Assembly (NCBI GenBank): GCA_018806915.1
Contig: JAGKQI010000096.1
Location: forward strand, 496,001-560,000
DNA length: 64,000 nt
From: Phytophthora colocasiae
Taxonomy: Eukaryota > Oomycota > Peronosporomycetes > Peronosporales > Peronosporaceae
Reading direction: 5' to 3'
Under the pieces are notes generated by a model that saw only the letters and a program-made list of their open reading frames with translations, was not told the origin of the DNA and ran no database searches. Shown here in pieces: positions 21,319 through 31,565 of this stretch. The translations under genes and the position numbers were made by a program. The first letter of the stretch is position 1. Every line of letters starts with the position of its first letter.

Positions 21319-22012
21319 CTAAGTAAACTTGGAGATAACCCTCCAGATGATCACCACAATGAGTCCAAAGATGACGAGGTAAAGGAGAAGAATCTGCGAC
21401 GCCATCTTGCACTTGAGTTTCTTCAGATGCAGTCCCGCTTCTGCTGTGTCTTCGCGCGTCTCATCAACCTGCGCATTTATCAAAAAAATTAGTAACAAAA
21501 TACTATCATTCTGTTAAATCCACAACTCAACGTACGTTCGTGCGGACGTTAATGAGCTGCTCACGCTGGTCGGCGAGGTTGTTGTTAATGTTCTGCGCCG
21601 TAGCTTCCGTCCGCGCAATGATGGACTGCGCGTCACCCAAATGGTCATCAATACGGTCTGTGCGCTGTTGGTAGCGCGCCACGTTGTCCTGCGGGGCAGA
21701 CGCTTGTTGACGTTGCTGACTGCCTTCCATGAGCTTGGAGCGCTCCAAGTTGGCCTTGAGCTTGTCTAGTTGCGACTTGAAGGTGCGCAGCTGCTGATGC
21801 ATCCGTCGGCGGTCTTGTGAGTCTCCAGCGCGCGATTCGCTCTCCAAAATGCGCATGTAGCGCTCAGCCTCCGAGATGTTGCCCTGAGCACGTTCCGAGA
21901 GGTCGTTACGCTCACGCTGATCGCGCGCCTTCGGTATGGAGCGGATGTCGGCCATAGCATCATCGCGGCACTGCTCAAAGTCCTCGCTGTAGCCCATAAA
22001 AGCCTCCGTCAT
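21319..22012 (-). CDS. VTI1: Vti1-type Qb-SNARE
   Basis: Two exons, 22012-21536 and 21468-21319, encode 208 residues. Vti1 proteins act in fusion at the trans-Golgi, endosome and vacuole. Residues 1-100 fit the N-terminal three-helix domain (FMGYSEDFEQCRDDAMADI). The SNARE coiled coil covers about 120-180 (RTDRIDDHLGDAQSIIARTE, NNNLADQREQLINVRTNV), with the Gln in DQREQL as the likely zero-layer residue. The second exon supplies the end of the SNARE helix and the tail anchor (ILLLYLVIFGLIVVIIWRVI), followed by a very short luminal end. Without the second exon the protein would lack its membrane anchor, so the splice matters. Length is close to the usual 215-230. Confidence 0.92.
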
Positions 22013-22400
22013 GGTCGCTAGTCTTCTTGTTGTTAAGGGCTTTCCTTCTCTTTATGCTCTCACGAGGTTGACGCCAGCCAATACAAAAAGGAAGTCAGTC
22101 ACAACCCAACAATCCGCGCCAGGAGTGGGCAAGGGATCTGCGACATACACCACTTTTACACCAACTTGAGCCTCTGCCAATGGCACACTGTACCATTATA
22201 ACAGCTGCTTCAGGTGTAGCCATGTAGCCACCGAAAAAAAAGTATCCTGTGAAGGAAAATTAATTGTTGATGATTACTGTGCAACCTCCACCTGGAAGAT
22301 GCACAACACAATTTATACACTCAGCAACGGCATTGCATCGATCATAAATGAGGCCGCATTTTTGTCTCTCGGTGGCTGATCACTTGTTGGCCGTACGCAC
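22013..22400. other. Intergenic region between VTI1 and exchanger gene
   Basis: About 390 nt containing the VTI1 promoter and the 3' end of the exchanger gene. No coding frame or RNA structure is evident. Confidence 0.4.
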
Positions 22401-24095
22401 TTAGTCCAGGCCAAGGACGTTCTCCAGCAGGAAAACCAGGAAGATAGACGTTGGGTAAAGCAGTAGCACGACGAGGCCATCAAGCAGACGCTGGGTCTTC
22501 TTCATTGCGATGTATCCGATCACGAACTCGACAAACAGGATCGAGAACGTCTCCGCAGAGAACTCCCACACTAGGCCACCGCTCTTGAACGACATGAGCG
22601 CCGCGAAGATGCCCAAGCAGAACGTGTTGTTCATGCAAGCAGCACCAAGCAGAGCCGACACTGAGATCGAGATCGTCTTGGACGTCTTCTTCTGCGCGTA
22701 GTTGTACGCAGCAATGAGCTCACTAGCGTTTGAAGCCAGAGGAGCCACAACGAAAGACACGTAGAAAGCCGGGATTCCCGTACGAGCACCAACTTCCGAC
22801 AGGACATCAACCATCGGGTCCGAAAACAGAAGCACTAGAGCTGTGCCCAGGAACATCATGTATGCAGAACGGATCTTGATCTTCTGCTGCTGCTCAGCGA
22901 TTGAAAGGTGAGCGAGGTCCTCCGGAACTTCTTCTTCCTCTTCGTCGTCCTCGCCCTCAGCAGCGGGGATGGCCAGTGAGTACTGCTGCTCCACCACCAC
23001 ACGCTGCATCGACACAGCCCTGCGGCCTTGGGTCTCATTCTCATACTTGGCCAACAGGTAGCGGAGAGTGGCCTCCACGAGCTCGTTGAACTCAATGAAC
23101 CCGCTCTTGTCCTTGTCAGCAGCAGCCATCCACTTATCTGCCTCGTCACGCGAGACGCTTTCACCCAAGTCCTTGAAGAACACCTGAAGCTCGTCGGCGT
23201 CCATACGGCGGTCACGGTTCTTGTCGTAGGCATGGAAGAACGGGCGGATGACATCAGCAACACGGTCGAACTGCTCGCGCGTAGCATTGAGCGGCGTGGT
23301 ATTAGTGGGCGTCTCTTTCTTGAGAAGGGCTACCTCCTTGGCCAGGATACCCGACAGACTGATCTCCCCATCACGGATAGCAGCCACTCGGACCTCATCG
23401 ATGACGTCTTCCTTCACCTCTGAGGAGCGTTGCACGTTCCAGTACAGATAGAGCACGAAGGAGATCATTGACACGACAAACGCCACAATGGCAAAGGGCT
23501 TCTCAGCCTTGGCCACCTCAGTGTTGTCAGCCTTAGCATCCTCCTCTGCCGTGCCCGTGTAGAACAGAGCAGGCACCTGCAAGATCAAGTAGATCAGCCC
23601 CGTGTAGATCATAGTTCTGGCCGTGGACGGGATTTCGTCGAATAGCACGACACCTGTCTTAGTCAGGTCCCTATTTCCAGGCGGCATGAGCTTAGCCCAG
23701 TGCTGGTCACCCTTGGGGCGGACGTAGTTACCACGTCCGTTCTCGTCAATGTTAACACGACCAGCGTAGACGCTGAGTGCCCATGGGATCGTGAGTAGCA
23801 TAATGGTGGAGCCGGCAAGGGCACCGACGCCGACGGAGACCTGCTGCTGGGCGTCTGGGCCCATGCCAGAGAATAGAACAATGGCGCCGTCCGGCACGGC
23901 CCCTAGAACGGGCAGCACAACGCTGCCAACGATGCCGGCCATGGAGGGCACAAGCAGTAGTAGCTCACTGCCGTCCGAGATGAGGTTGCTCGCGTTGAAG
24001 AGCACGAAGCCGTAGACAGCGCCCAGGAACAGCACCTGGATAAGTCCGTAGCCGTCGTCCGGCAGGTCCTTTGGGTCGATGAAGAAGCCTGTCAT
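22401..24095 (-). CDS. EF-hand Na+/Ca2+ (cation) exchanger, NCL/CAX-like
   Basis: Single exon. I place the start at the ATG 24095 (MTGFFIDPKDLPDDGYG), giving 564 residues; the longer frame opens with a TTG. Hydrophobic segments surround two alpha repeats: residues about 35-75 (SDGSELLLLVPSMAG, VLGAVPDGAIVLFSG) and about 460-510 (VAPLASNASELIAAYNYAQK, ISVSALLGAACMNNTFCLG). Each carries the acidic/Asn/Ser ion-binding pattern of the Ca2+/cation antiporter superfamily. Between them a cytosolic loop holds two EF-hands, DKNRDRRMDADEL and DKDKSGFIEFNEL, followed by an acidic stretch (EGEDDEEEEEVPED). This is the layout of plant NCL exchangers, in which cytosolic Ca2+ regulates transport. Expected role: Ca2+ (possibly Na+) extrusion across the vacuolar or plasma membrane. 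Confidence 0.9.
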   Translation of the reverse strand: MTGFFIDPKDLPDDGYGLIQVLFLGAVYGFVLFNASNLISDGSELLLLVPSMAGIVGSVVLPVLGAVPDGAIVLFSGMGPDAQQQVSVGVGALAGSTIMLLTIPWALSVYAGRVNIDENGRGNYVRPKGDQHWAKLMPPGNRDLTKTGVVLFDEIPSTARTMIYTGLIYLILQVPALFYTGTAEEDAKADNTEVAKAEKPFAIVAFVVSMISFVLYLYWNVQRSSEVKEDVIDEVRVAAIRDGEISLSGILAKEVALLKKETPTNTTPLNATREQFDRVADVIRPFFHAYDKNRDRRMDADELQVFFKDLGESVSRDEADKWMAAADKDKSGFIEFNELVEATLRYLLAKYENETQGRRAVSMQRVVVEQQYSLAIPAAEGEDDEEEEEVPEDLAHLSIAEQQQKIKIRSAYMMFLGTALVLLFSDPMVDVLSEVGARTGIPAFYVSFVVAPLASNASELIAAYNYAQKKTSKTISISVSALLGAACMNNTFCLGIFAALMSFKSGGLVWEFSAETFSILFVEFVIGYIAMKKTQRLLDGLVVLLLYPTSIFLVFLLENVLGLD

Positions 24096-25189
24096 CTTGG
24101 TCCTTGGTTTTTTCTGCTTCACGTCCGCGCTGCTTTTTGCCAAGTGAGAGGTGAGGCATGCAGGATTAGATCGGGAGGGTCCTGTACGAGCAACTGTTGA
24201 ATACAGCGGAATGTGACGGGCACTCTCAAGGGGCAACTTCGAAAAGATACCACGTTTTTTACCGATTGCTCGAAATCAGTTTCGACTAAGGGTGACGATC
24301 CCAAGAAGCACCGAGATATGACGAAGCTCGCTGTTGGATCCTTAGGACTGCGTCCTTCTCCCGTTAGAACGCTGTGCTTGCTTCAATTGAAAGCACTGGT
24401 CGTGCTTTCATGCAGTAAATGGCTGGAACATCGTATCTTACGGCCTTGGTCTCATTTCGGCCAAGCGTAAGCAGTGGATTTTTTGCGCATCTTCAGTTTT
24501 TGATGGGCAAGCGGTGAAGCCACCTTTCAGCTGACACACTGGCCAGCACTGCATGTACCGGTAGCAGTTTATGTTGGTGCTAACCAAATGCTATCCAGAT
24601 CGGCTTCCTGCCTGTGTCACTCAGTTCTGGACCAGTACTGTCAGCATCATCACGGCTTCCAGATCCGTTAGTATACGTAACATATGTATACTGATTTCAA
24701 ACTATACGATTTAAGTTGAAGCAAGATGTGGTATACCTGTATACCGGACGGATTAGCATGCGGTCCGCGAGTCGCTTAGACAACAGCGGCCTAGCAGTCG
24801 AATATGGGCTCACCTTACGTTCTCACCACGAATAACCTCTGTCGATCAATTGAGTGTACCTGGAAGGAATTTGAAAGAGCAATGGCGTTATCCCCATGGT
24901 AGTGCGTCAATGTTGGCATGTTTCGGAAGTGTGCTCTCTACATGACTCTCTGGCAATGACATCTAGGATGTCGTTTATAATAGTGCCAACTCGGATGCAC
25001 ATGCACCTTACCTTTTCATACTGCAGCTAACACCCTAAAAACTCCAGCAGCAGGAGCCAGCTGCTGCTTGTGGGTGGAGTGAAGCCCAAGCGTTTACTGT
25101 TGCCACTCTCGCCACAGAGCTCGTGCATTTCCTGTCACGTTACCCGAACGACTGCCCGAGTCGCTGTCAAGCTGGAGGCTGAACGAGTC
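24096..25189. other. Intergenic region, about 1.1 kb
   Basis: No convincing gene. Near 24670-24750 short near-palindromes built on GTATAC recur (gtatacgtaacatatgtatac, split by one odd base pair, and ggtatacctgtatacc). The start of this region should hold the exchanger promoter. Confidence 0.4.
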
Positions 25190-25203
25190 ATTGTAGCCAG
25201 TGT

Positions 25204-25775
25204 TCACGTAGTAGCGATCGTGGGTTTTGGGTGCCAGGATCGAAATGTATCGGGCCCCTCATACGTGTTGACTGGCTTGACAGTGGGGCTTGCAAGAACG
25301 TCGCGAGTTGATTCGAGTTGCTCGAGTGTGCGTGGCTGCATTGGAAGTATACCGGTGAGCTTGCCGAACTCATACGCATTCGATTCATTGATGAGCGGGA
25401 TTAGACTTGACCCCCCTACGTAACGAGCTGCCAGGTCCACCGAGCTCGAAGTACTCCTCGATCAGGCTTGTCAATAAACGGCAGATCTACATGGAAGTTG
25501 ACGCGCGACGCACCATTGTCAAAGCCCACATTTGAAGCCTAAACGACGTTTATCCTTGCTTAGCACGAGTTTGTAAGAAAGTCGATCGAGGTTCTGTTGA
25601 GTCTGTGAAAGAGTTTCCACGCCGTGTCACTTTGCAAAAATCGGTTTTCCGACGTAGTACGGTAAAGATACCGACCATTCTTCGGTGCAGCGATAGCTAG
25701 GTCGTGCCACGATGGATCGGCCACGGCAGTCATAATAAGACCAGCCAGGGCGGTGAGGGCCCCTTGAACCTTCAT
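25204..25775 (-). pseudogene. Dead secreted glycosidase, GH140/DUF4038 (apiosidase)-like
   Basis: The ATG at 25775 begins a signal peptide (MKVQGALTALAGLIMTAVA, cleavage likely before DPSW). It is followed by APKNGRYLYRTTSENRF and LQSDTAWKLFHRLNRTSIDF, which match the start of the DUF4038/GH140 (beta/alpha)8 glycosidases, whose usual pattern is LGDTAWELFHRL. The frame then stops (TAA near 25560) and meets a second stop near 25540. After a further frame change it continues as VNFHVDLPFIDKP and, near 25380, NAYEFGKLTG, also typical of the family. About half the domain is missing. At least two stops and one frameshift show it is inactive. Intact members cleave apiose- or other side-chain-containing plant cell-wall polysaccharides, so this is plausibly a lost host cell-wall-degrading gene. 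Confidence 0.6.
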
Positions 25776-25909
25776 CTTGGGTGCTTGTTTCAAACAACTT
25801 GTTGTTATTGAGTAGGCTTGTCGGGGCAAATTGCAGGATGAAATGAAATTGACTGGTCTATTGTAGTAAGTGCTGCTACGGCATTTTGCGAAATCCAAAT
25901 CAAATGCTA

Positions 25910-26015
25910 GTGCTCCATTCCATTAAACTTTCCGAAATTCACTTTATCATTTCCCAAATCAAGTGCTCCATTCCATTAAACTTTCCGAAATTCACTTTAT
26001 CATTTCCCAAATCCA
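25910..26015. repeat. Tandem direct repeat, 2 x 53 bp
   Basis: Copy 1 (25910-25962) and copy 2 (25963-26015) are nearly identical; both begin GTGCTCCATTCCATTAAAC and end TTTCCCAAATC. They lie between the dead GH140-like gene and the 3' end of ZNHIT1. Confidence 0.95.
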
Positions 26016-26024
26016 TGAACCTCC

Positions 26025-26726
26025 TCACAGCCCGAATTTCATGCAGCCACTCTCCTTATGCTGGTCGCCACAGCTTACGCTGCAATACCTTGACCCACAA
26101 CGTCGACAGTTGTAATTGGCAAAGAACCCGCACACACAGCAAAATCTCCTAGCCGGATGCGTCGGAGGACCAACTGCCGCAGTCAAGTAATTGGGGCCTT
26201 CTGAATTCTCATCATTGCCAAGTTCCTCAAACACCAACTGTGCCAAACTCTTGACCTTCCATTTCTTCTTGCCAGAGGCTGTAATCCTCCTCTTTTTCCT
26301 GGTAGGTTCTCTACCAGCTGAAGTAGCGGTGCCCCCTCCCTCTTCTTCATCTACATAAGCTTCATCTCCATCTTGTGTTCCGTCACCATCGTCCGCATCC
26401 TCGCCAAAGTTATCAGCTTCCAAAGCGTCCAGCCGGGCGTTGCGCACTTCATTTCTTGTGTCATCGTCAACACGTCTCATTGCGGCGCTTAGTTTGTGCG
26501 TTCGGCCTGCATTTCCGATACAAAACACGCATTTTCAGTAAAATGACCATCTCTCTGTGCAATCCCCATGGGCGGTAGGGTGCTAGGAAACCAAGGTACA
26601 CAAAGGTAACGTACCTGAGAGACGCTTCTTCGCTGCAGTATGTCGGCCACCTGCCGATGAGGCCCTTGCCGTTGTCGCTAGGATGGTCTCATTCCACCGC
26701 TTCTTGCCATCGTATGCTTTCCCCAT
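26025..26726 (-). CDS. ZNHIT1: HIT zinc-finger protein ZNHIT1 / Vps71
   Basis: Exons 26726-26615 and 26506-26025 join in phase 1 across a 108-nt intron, giving 197 residues. The start is the ATG giving MGKAYDGKKRWNETIL; the longer upstream frame is not needed. The middle is acidic (DADDGDGTQDGDEAYVDEEE) and then basic (TRKKRRITASGKKKWK). The C-terminus carries EGPNYLTAAVGPPTHPARRF and the HIT finger (CCVCGF...CRRCGSRYCSVSC...H...C), with all eight zinc ligands visible. This matches ZNHIT1/Vps71, a subunit of the SWR1/SRCAP complex that exchanges H2A for H2A.Z in nucleosomes. The N-terminus is longer than in yeast but similar to metazoan forms. Confidence 0.92.
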
Positions 26727-26924
26727 TTTGATGTTGTGCAAAACTATTTTGCAAAAGAAGACCCATACGAAATCCAAGATATTTTTCTGTCAAAGTTTTT
26801 GCTCTATTGGACATCAACATTCACTTCACTACCATCAAACCAATCGACCACTTCAGCGTTGGCACTAGTTTTTCGTCTTTCACTTTGCAAATTCTCCGTG
26901 TTTGTCTTCAGTGTCATCCATTTT

Positions 26925-29900
26925 TCACGACGAGATGGAGATAACGCCGCCCATAGGTCGTTGTTCGTCAACTGTGCTGGAGCGGCCAGTTGCAACAGAA
27001 GACACGGACCCTCGGCCGACACTCTCTGTCTTGAATTCCGACTCGTCAACCAGACTGTCCAGTCCGTGGGTGCTATTTTCCAGATCACTCGAAAGCTTGT
27101 CGAAAAACGAGAAAGAGCTCTTCCGGAATGGCATCGACTTGCCGCTTCGATTGCTGGCGTGGTCGCCGAACCGAGACGAGTCGCTGGAGCTCTCACTCAT
27201 ACGAGCTGGACTGCGTGGGATGCTGCCAGCGATACTACTCGTGTCACTTGCTTTCCGATGCATGTACTGTAGGACGTTCGCGCGTTCTCGCATCGTGTGA
27301 GAACAGTCACGCTTGGGATTTCGCGGACGCTGAGTGTAGACGTCGTCAACGGGGACGGACACGATTCGGCGAATCTGAGGCGGGGTACAAACATTTTGAT
27401 CGTCGGCTGCAAAGTCCATCGAGCTGGAGCGGCAGTGGACGGGAGAGTACAACAGCTCACGCGCTAGCGGCTTCTCCAGCTGAGCCAGTGTCGGACTGTG
27501 CCCTTGCTCGTCCAGCTCCACATTTTTCTCACCGCTGGAGTGGTTTGGACTTCTTTCATCTTGGATCTCTTCTTGCGGGTCGAGGTTAAACGAGGCAGTG
27601 TTTACATAAGAGTTTGTGCTCCTCGACAATGTGCTCTGGTCACTAAACCCACGAGAAGCCCGCCCACTCCCACTTCGACCAAACTTCCGAACTTCGTCCA
27701 AGTCCGGTTTTTGTGGAACCTCGTCAGTATCGCGCCTGAACGGGTGTTGAGGCAGCATGGGCAATTCTTCAGCTTCGCGACACGCTTTCTCGAGCACAAT
27801 TTTATGCTGGTGCTGCCCTGCAATACCTGCAGGGGATCGAAAAGGGTCTGAATAGGAGCGCGACAGCGAAGGTTCTTCCAGCATCGCAATATTTTCCGTA
27901 GGTGAACGCTGGTACTCGTTCGACCTCCGTCTACGGCCCAAAGAGAATCCTTCGACACCTTGCGATTTCTTTGGCTGGGGGCAAAGTGGAACTGGAGAAG
28001 AGTCAATAGCACCACGTAACCGTGAGGTGCCTGAGTCTGATCCATTTCTCGACCCAGGAAGCAAACTTTCCGAGCGCTGATACCGGCGTAGTCGCTTCTC
28101 CGCTTTTTTCTTCTCCTTTTGATGCTTCATATCCTTGTGCCACTCCTCAAAGCGCTGAATCCACGCCAACGGCGAGCGCCCGATCAGCTGAGAATCTTCG
28201 TCGTTCTCTTTAACCGATTGACCACTGGGAGTACTATTTGTACTGTTGTTCTGGATTTTCCTAGCGTGCAGGAAAGCCGAGCTCTTGCTTCGGCGGTCAC
28301 GCGTCAGTCCAGGTCTGCGTTCACCCGCACTCGGTTCGTTTGAACTTGAGTGGTGTTGACCTACCAAGTTGGCATCCGACTTTAAGCAACCTTCTTCGTT
28401 CTCTGTTGTGCTACTAACCGCAAAACCATCCGTTGAAATGCGACGGACATTTCGCGCACCCCATTGTCTATAACTATCCGCTGACCCCCAGTACTCTTCC
28501 TTGACCTACGAAATCATGCACTTGTCGTAAGTATTGGGCCCTTCATTAATCGGTACCCCCCCCCCTCCCCGACGTTACACTCACCTGAAGTTGCATTCCA
28601 TCGTAATACTGCGCAATATTAAGGTGGTCTCGTCGAATAGATTCCGTGTACTCCTCAGTTAGTGTTCGATCGAAAGTACTAAACAAGGTTGCGCACGTTA
28701 GTTTTCATCAATGCAATGAATAACAATCTAATTGCGTCCCCGTACCGTGCCAAACGAGGAGGAATCTTGTCCATGTGTCGGAAAATGCCTTGCTTCTTGC
28801 GTCCAAATATCCTTAGCCTTGGCTCCGACCTCGCTTCAGAACTACGTCTGCCCGTAGTTGAGCTTCGAGCGTCATCCGCTTCAACAGTGGAGGCAACAAT
28901 TCCTGACGCTAACTGCAGGCGGTGATGGGCTCGAAAGTCTTCAATCCGGCCACGAATAACACAGTCTTGCTTCTTTGATACTTTCATCAAATCCATTGCA
29001 TCAAGTTCATCTCTGCCCAGCTGTACACAAACAACCAAAACGGACACGTCAGTAAATAGCAAGCTTTTTACAGTAGAACCCGGCATGCGCAAGTGACCTC
29101 ATTAAGATGCTTCAGCATGTCTCCGTACGTATTACACGCGAGAAGCTCCAATTTTGCCTCCTGAAGTAATGCCAGTGAAACTCTAAACAGAACCTACAGT
29201 AATACAATTAATCAGATGAAGAATCGGTCACATTTGGGTCACTATATCCATGCAATACAAAAACAATACCTCTTCGCCTTGGAAGAACATGGTATCCCAA
29301 ATCTGAAATGTGACATCTCTTCTGCAGGGACTAGCGAAGAGGGTCAGAAACCACTCTGTGCATGCTAGGGATAGCTCCATTCCAGAACCACCAAGCTCTG
29401 TTAGATGATTGGATACCTCGGGGCACTGGAGGCGCACAAAATCTGAAAATACGTGCTGATCGACAGCAAGCCCCAGCTACAAAACAAACCGAATAAACAA
29501 TAGTCAGTAGGCTGCAGGAAGTACTGTCTTCTCTCGAGACAATACTTACCATCGTTGTGTAGTAGTCGTCAGGAACTAGTTGAATGATAGCAATGAGCAA
29601 GTAGAATGCTTCTTCTTCATCCAGATATTGTAGACTTCGGGCAACAATATAGTTCAAGCCTTGGCAATATCCCAGACTCGGATTGTAAAAAGAATACGCC
29701 ACCAAAACTCGCCGCATCATTTTTGTCTTTTCTTCGGTCCACAGCTCCTTGTCCTCGTCAGCAACAGTCCGGTGAAGGTCCACATCAATCTGCCTTGTCG
29801 CCTCGGTGCTCTCTGCTTCTAAGGCTAATAATCTCTCATACTGGCCAACGTTTCTCCTCATTTCCCTGTGTGCACCCGACGCCAACATCCATAGCTTGCC

Positions 29901-31015
29901 GTGTAATTCGTCGGGTACTGGCCCAAAATCGCGGTCTTCTCGCATTAAAATTGCCCGAATGCGCTCTTCTGTGCGCCAAATGCCATGTGCAAGTGGACCC
30001 ATCCCATCGGACTCTGAGGAATCGCCAGCGCGATCTCTCTCTTCTTTCCGCTGCTGTTGATGTTCGTATTCAAACAGTAACCGCTGCCACCGCGCTTGCT
30101 GGAGAATGTGAACCGCCTCAGGAGAGTCCAAGTCCAAGTCGTCTGCCTCCAGATCCTCGTCGTCAGCGAAGACGCCGTGTTCCGACATCGGTGACCAATC
30201 CTGCAGTGCATACACAGTAGTTTATTCACAACGAGTTAGACAATGTCTTATTGTGAGTGCCAGAGATACGAGGCTGGCCGTGCTAAGTCCACACATGGTA
30301 AAAGATACTCACACATACCGGTGCGTTGATCATAGAGCTCCGCTCATCGATCGAGCGGCGATTTGAGAGCGACACCGCTACTGTCTGCAACGCGAGGATA
30401 TTGCTGTACACTATCACCGACGAAAAGCTACTACTCAGCAAAGTTTAGACTTGAAAGTTCTCCCTAAAACACTCACCTTTCTCCATATCTTGAAGTTTGA
30501 GCAGGTCATCCGGTTGGAAAAGCTCCCGGTTTCCGACGCCCAGCACTTCACAAGCTCTGGTCATTTTAAAAAGTGATGCCACAATTGAAGCCACACCGGA
30601 CAACAAGAACAATAACAAACCAAAATCGTTAGTGCCCTCAATTCAGCCAAACAGCGAGACGACTAGACAACTAGTGGCTCCATTGGCTCAAGTACAGCCC
30701 AGTCCAAGTCAAGTCTACGCACCTAAGATACTCGAGAACATTACTTAAAGCGTCCACGTCAGCAATGCATCCGCTCGCCCTGCCATTCTCCGTGCGCACT
30801 GGGCTGATCTGACTCTTCATACCCAGCGCCTTGTACAGTTTGTTGACCAGGTCGCACAGAAGCTCGCCAGAGTGCAGAGCTGCCGGGAGATCCCCCAAGA
30901 ACTTATCGCCCAACACCATCTCCATCCATCGCTTCACGATCTCGCCGTCCTTGCTGATGTTGCGCGTGGGTGACAGCGTCACGCCCGTGGCCAACAGCTC
31001 ATCCTCCAGCTCCAT
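26925..31015 (-). CDS. Calponin-homology + TBC (Rab-GAP) fusion protein
   Basis: A many-exon gene. Exons seen clearly: 31015-30723, 30556-30477, 30380-30319, 30200-29550, 29476-29270, one from about 29193, then others down to the long last exon ending at 26925. The first three exons sum to exactly 145 codons and join in frame to the fourth. The N-terminal CH domain (residues about 1-130) shows IVKRWMEMVLGDKF, LHSGELLCDLVNKL and ACEVLGVGNRELFQPDDLL. The TBC domain follows: LHGKLWMLASGA, the IxxDxxR arginine finger in QIDVDLHRT, the glutamine finger in YNPSLGYCQGLNYI, and IQLVPDDYYTTM. The last about 600 residues are Ser/Arg-rich and disordered. TBC domains stimulate Rab GTP hydrolysis; CH domains often bind actin or microtubules. 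So it may link vesicle traffic to the cytoskeleton. ATG 31015 is preferred over an upstream GTG. A homopolymer C run near 28556 lies in an intron. Confidence 0.85.
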
Positions 31016-31565
31016 CGCTGTAGTTACTGTCTCCACCTAAAGCCGAAACTGCAGAGAGGACTGGCGCTCGGGCATGCAGTCTGAGCGAGGGCGGGGTGTG
31101 TCTGTTGCGCCTAGCTTTGCCTTGCCTGGCCAGCACGTCAGAGGCCTCGCGCTGTCTGCTCCGTCTTGGCTGAACTGAATACAACTGACGAAAAGGCGGA
31201 CTGGTGTGCCGCACACTACCCTTTGGGGGGATGTAGAAAGAGCTGCAAATGAATAGTGATGATAACGATAAGAACGTAGTTTGAATTATGCACTTTTCTG
31301 GGAAGTCAAAACCTTACTTTAATGACTATAGGAAATAGTGAGGATAAGCTTGCACATGTTTGTAGCCCGAAGACCTGTCTCTGATCCACCTGTTCAACTC
31401 GATAATGCTGTCACTGGAGTTGAACCAGTCGTGGTACAGTCTTACATCAACTGTTGATTCACACATTGGTTTAGGCAGGGTATTAATAATACAGCGCCCC
31501 TCCCCTTTAAGTCGTCCTCCGTCAACATTTCCTCTCCTCCCGCAACGACCAGCAACGCAAGCGCC
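31016..31565. promoter_or_regulatory. Divergent promoter region, CH-TBC / FAR1-like genes
   Basis: 550 nt between divergent starts. The stretch nearest the FAR1-like ATG is pyrimidine-rich (CCTCTCCTCCCGC). No gene is seen. Confidence 0.4.

Noticed and set aside
22856..23287. 143-codon minus-strand frame
   Set aside because: It is an alternative frame of the exchanger gene over its EF-hand region, with Ser/Arg-rich composition typical of a shadow.
24096..24236. Longer N-terminus of the Na+/Ca2+ exchanger
   Set aside because: It would start with TTG, and the extra 47 residues are not typical; the ATG at 24095 sits in a good context.
24670..24750. GTATAC-rich near-palindromes as an operator or transposon end
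   Set aside because: Short, imperfect and without a partner or neighbouring gene to support a function.
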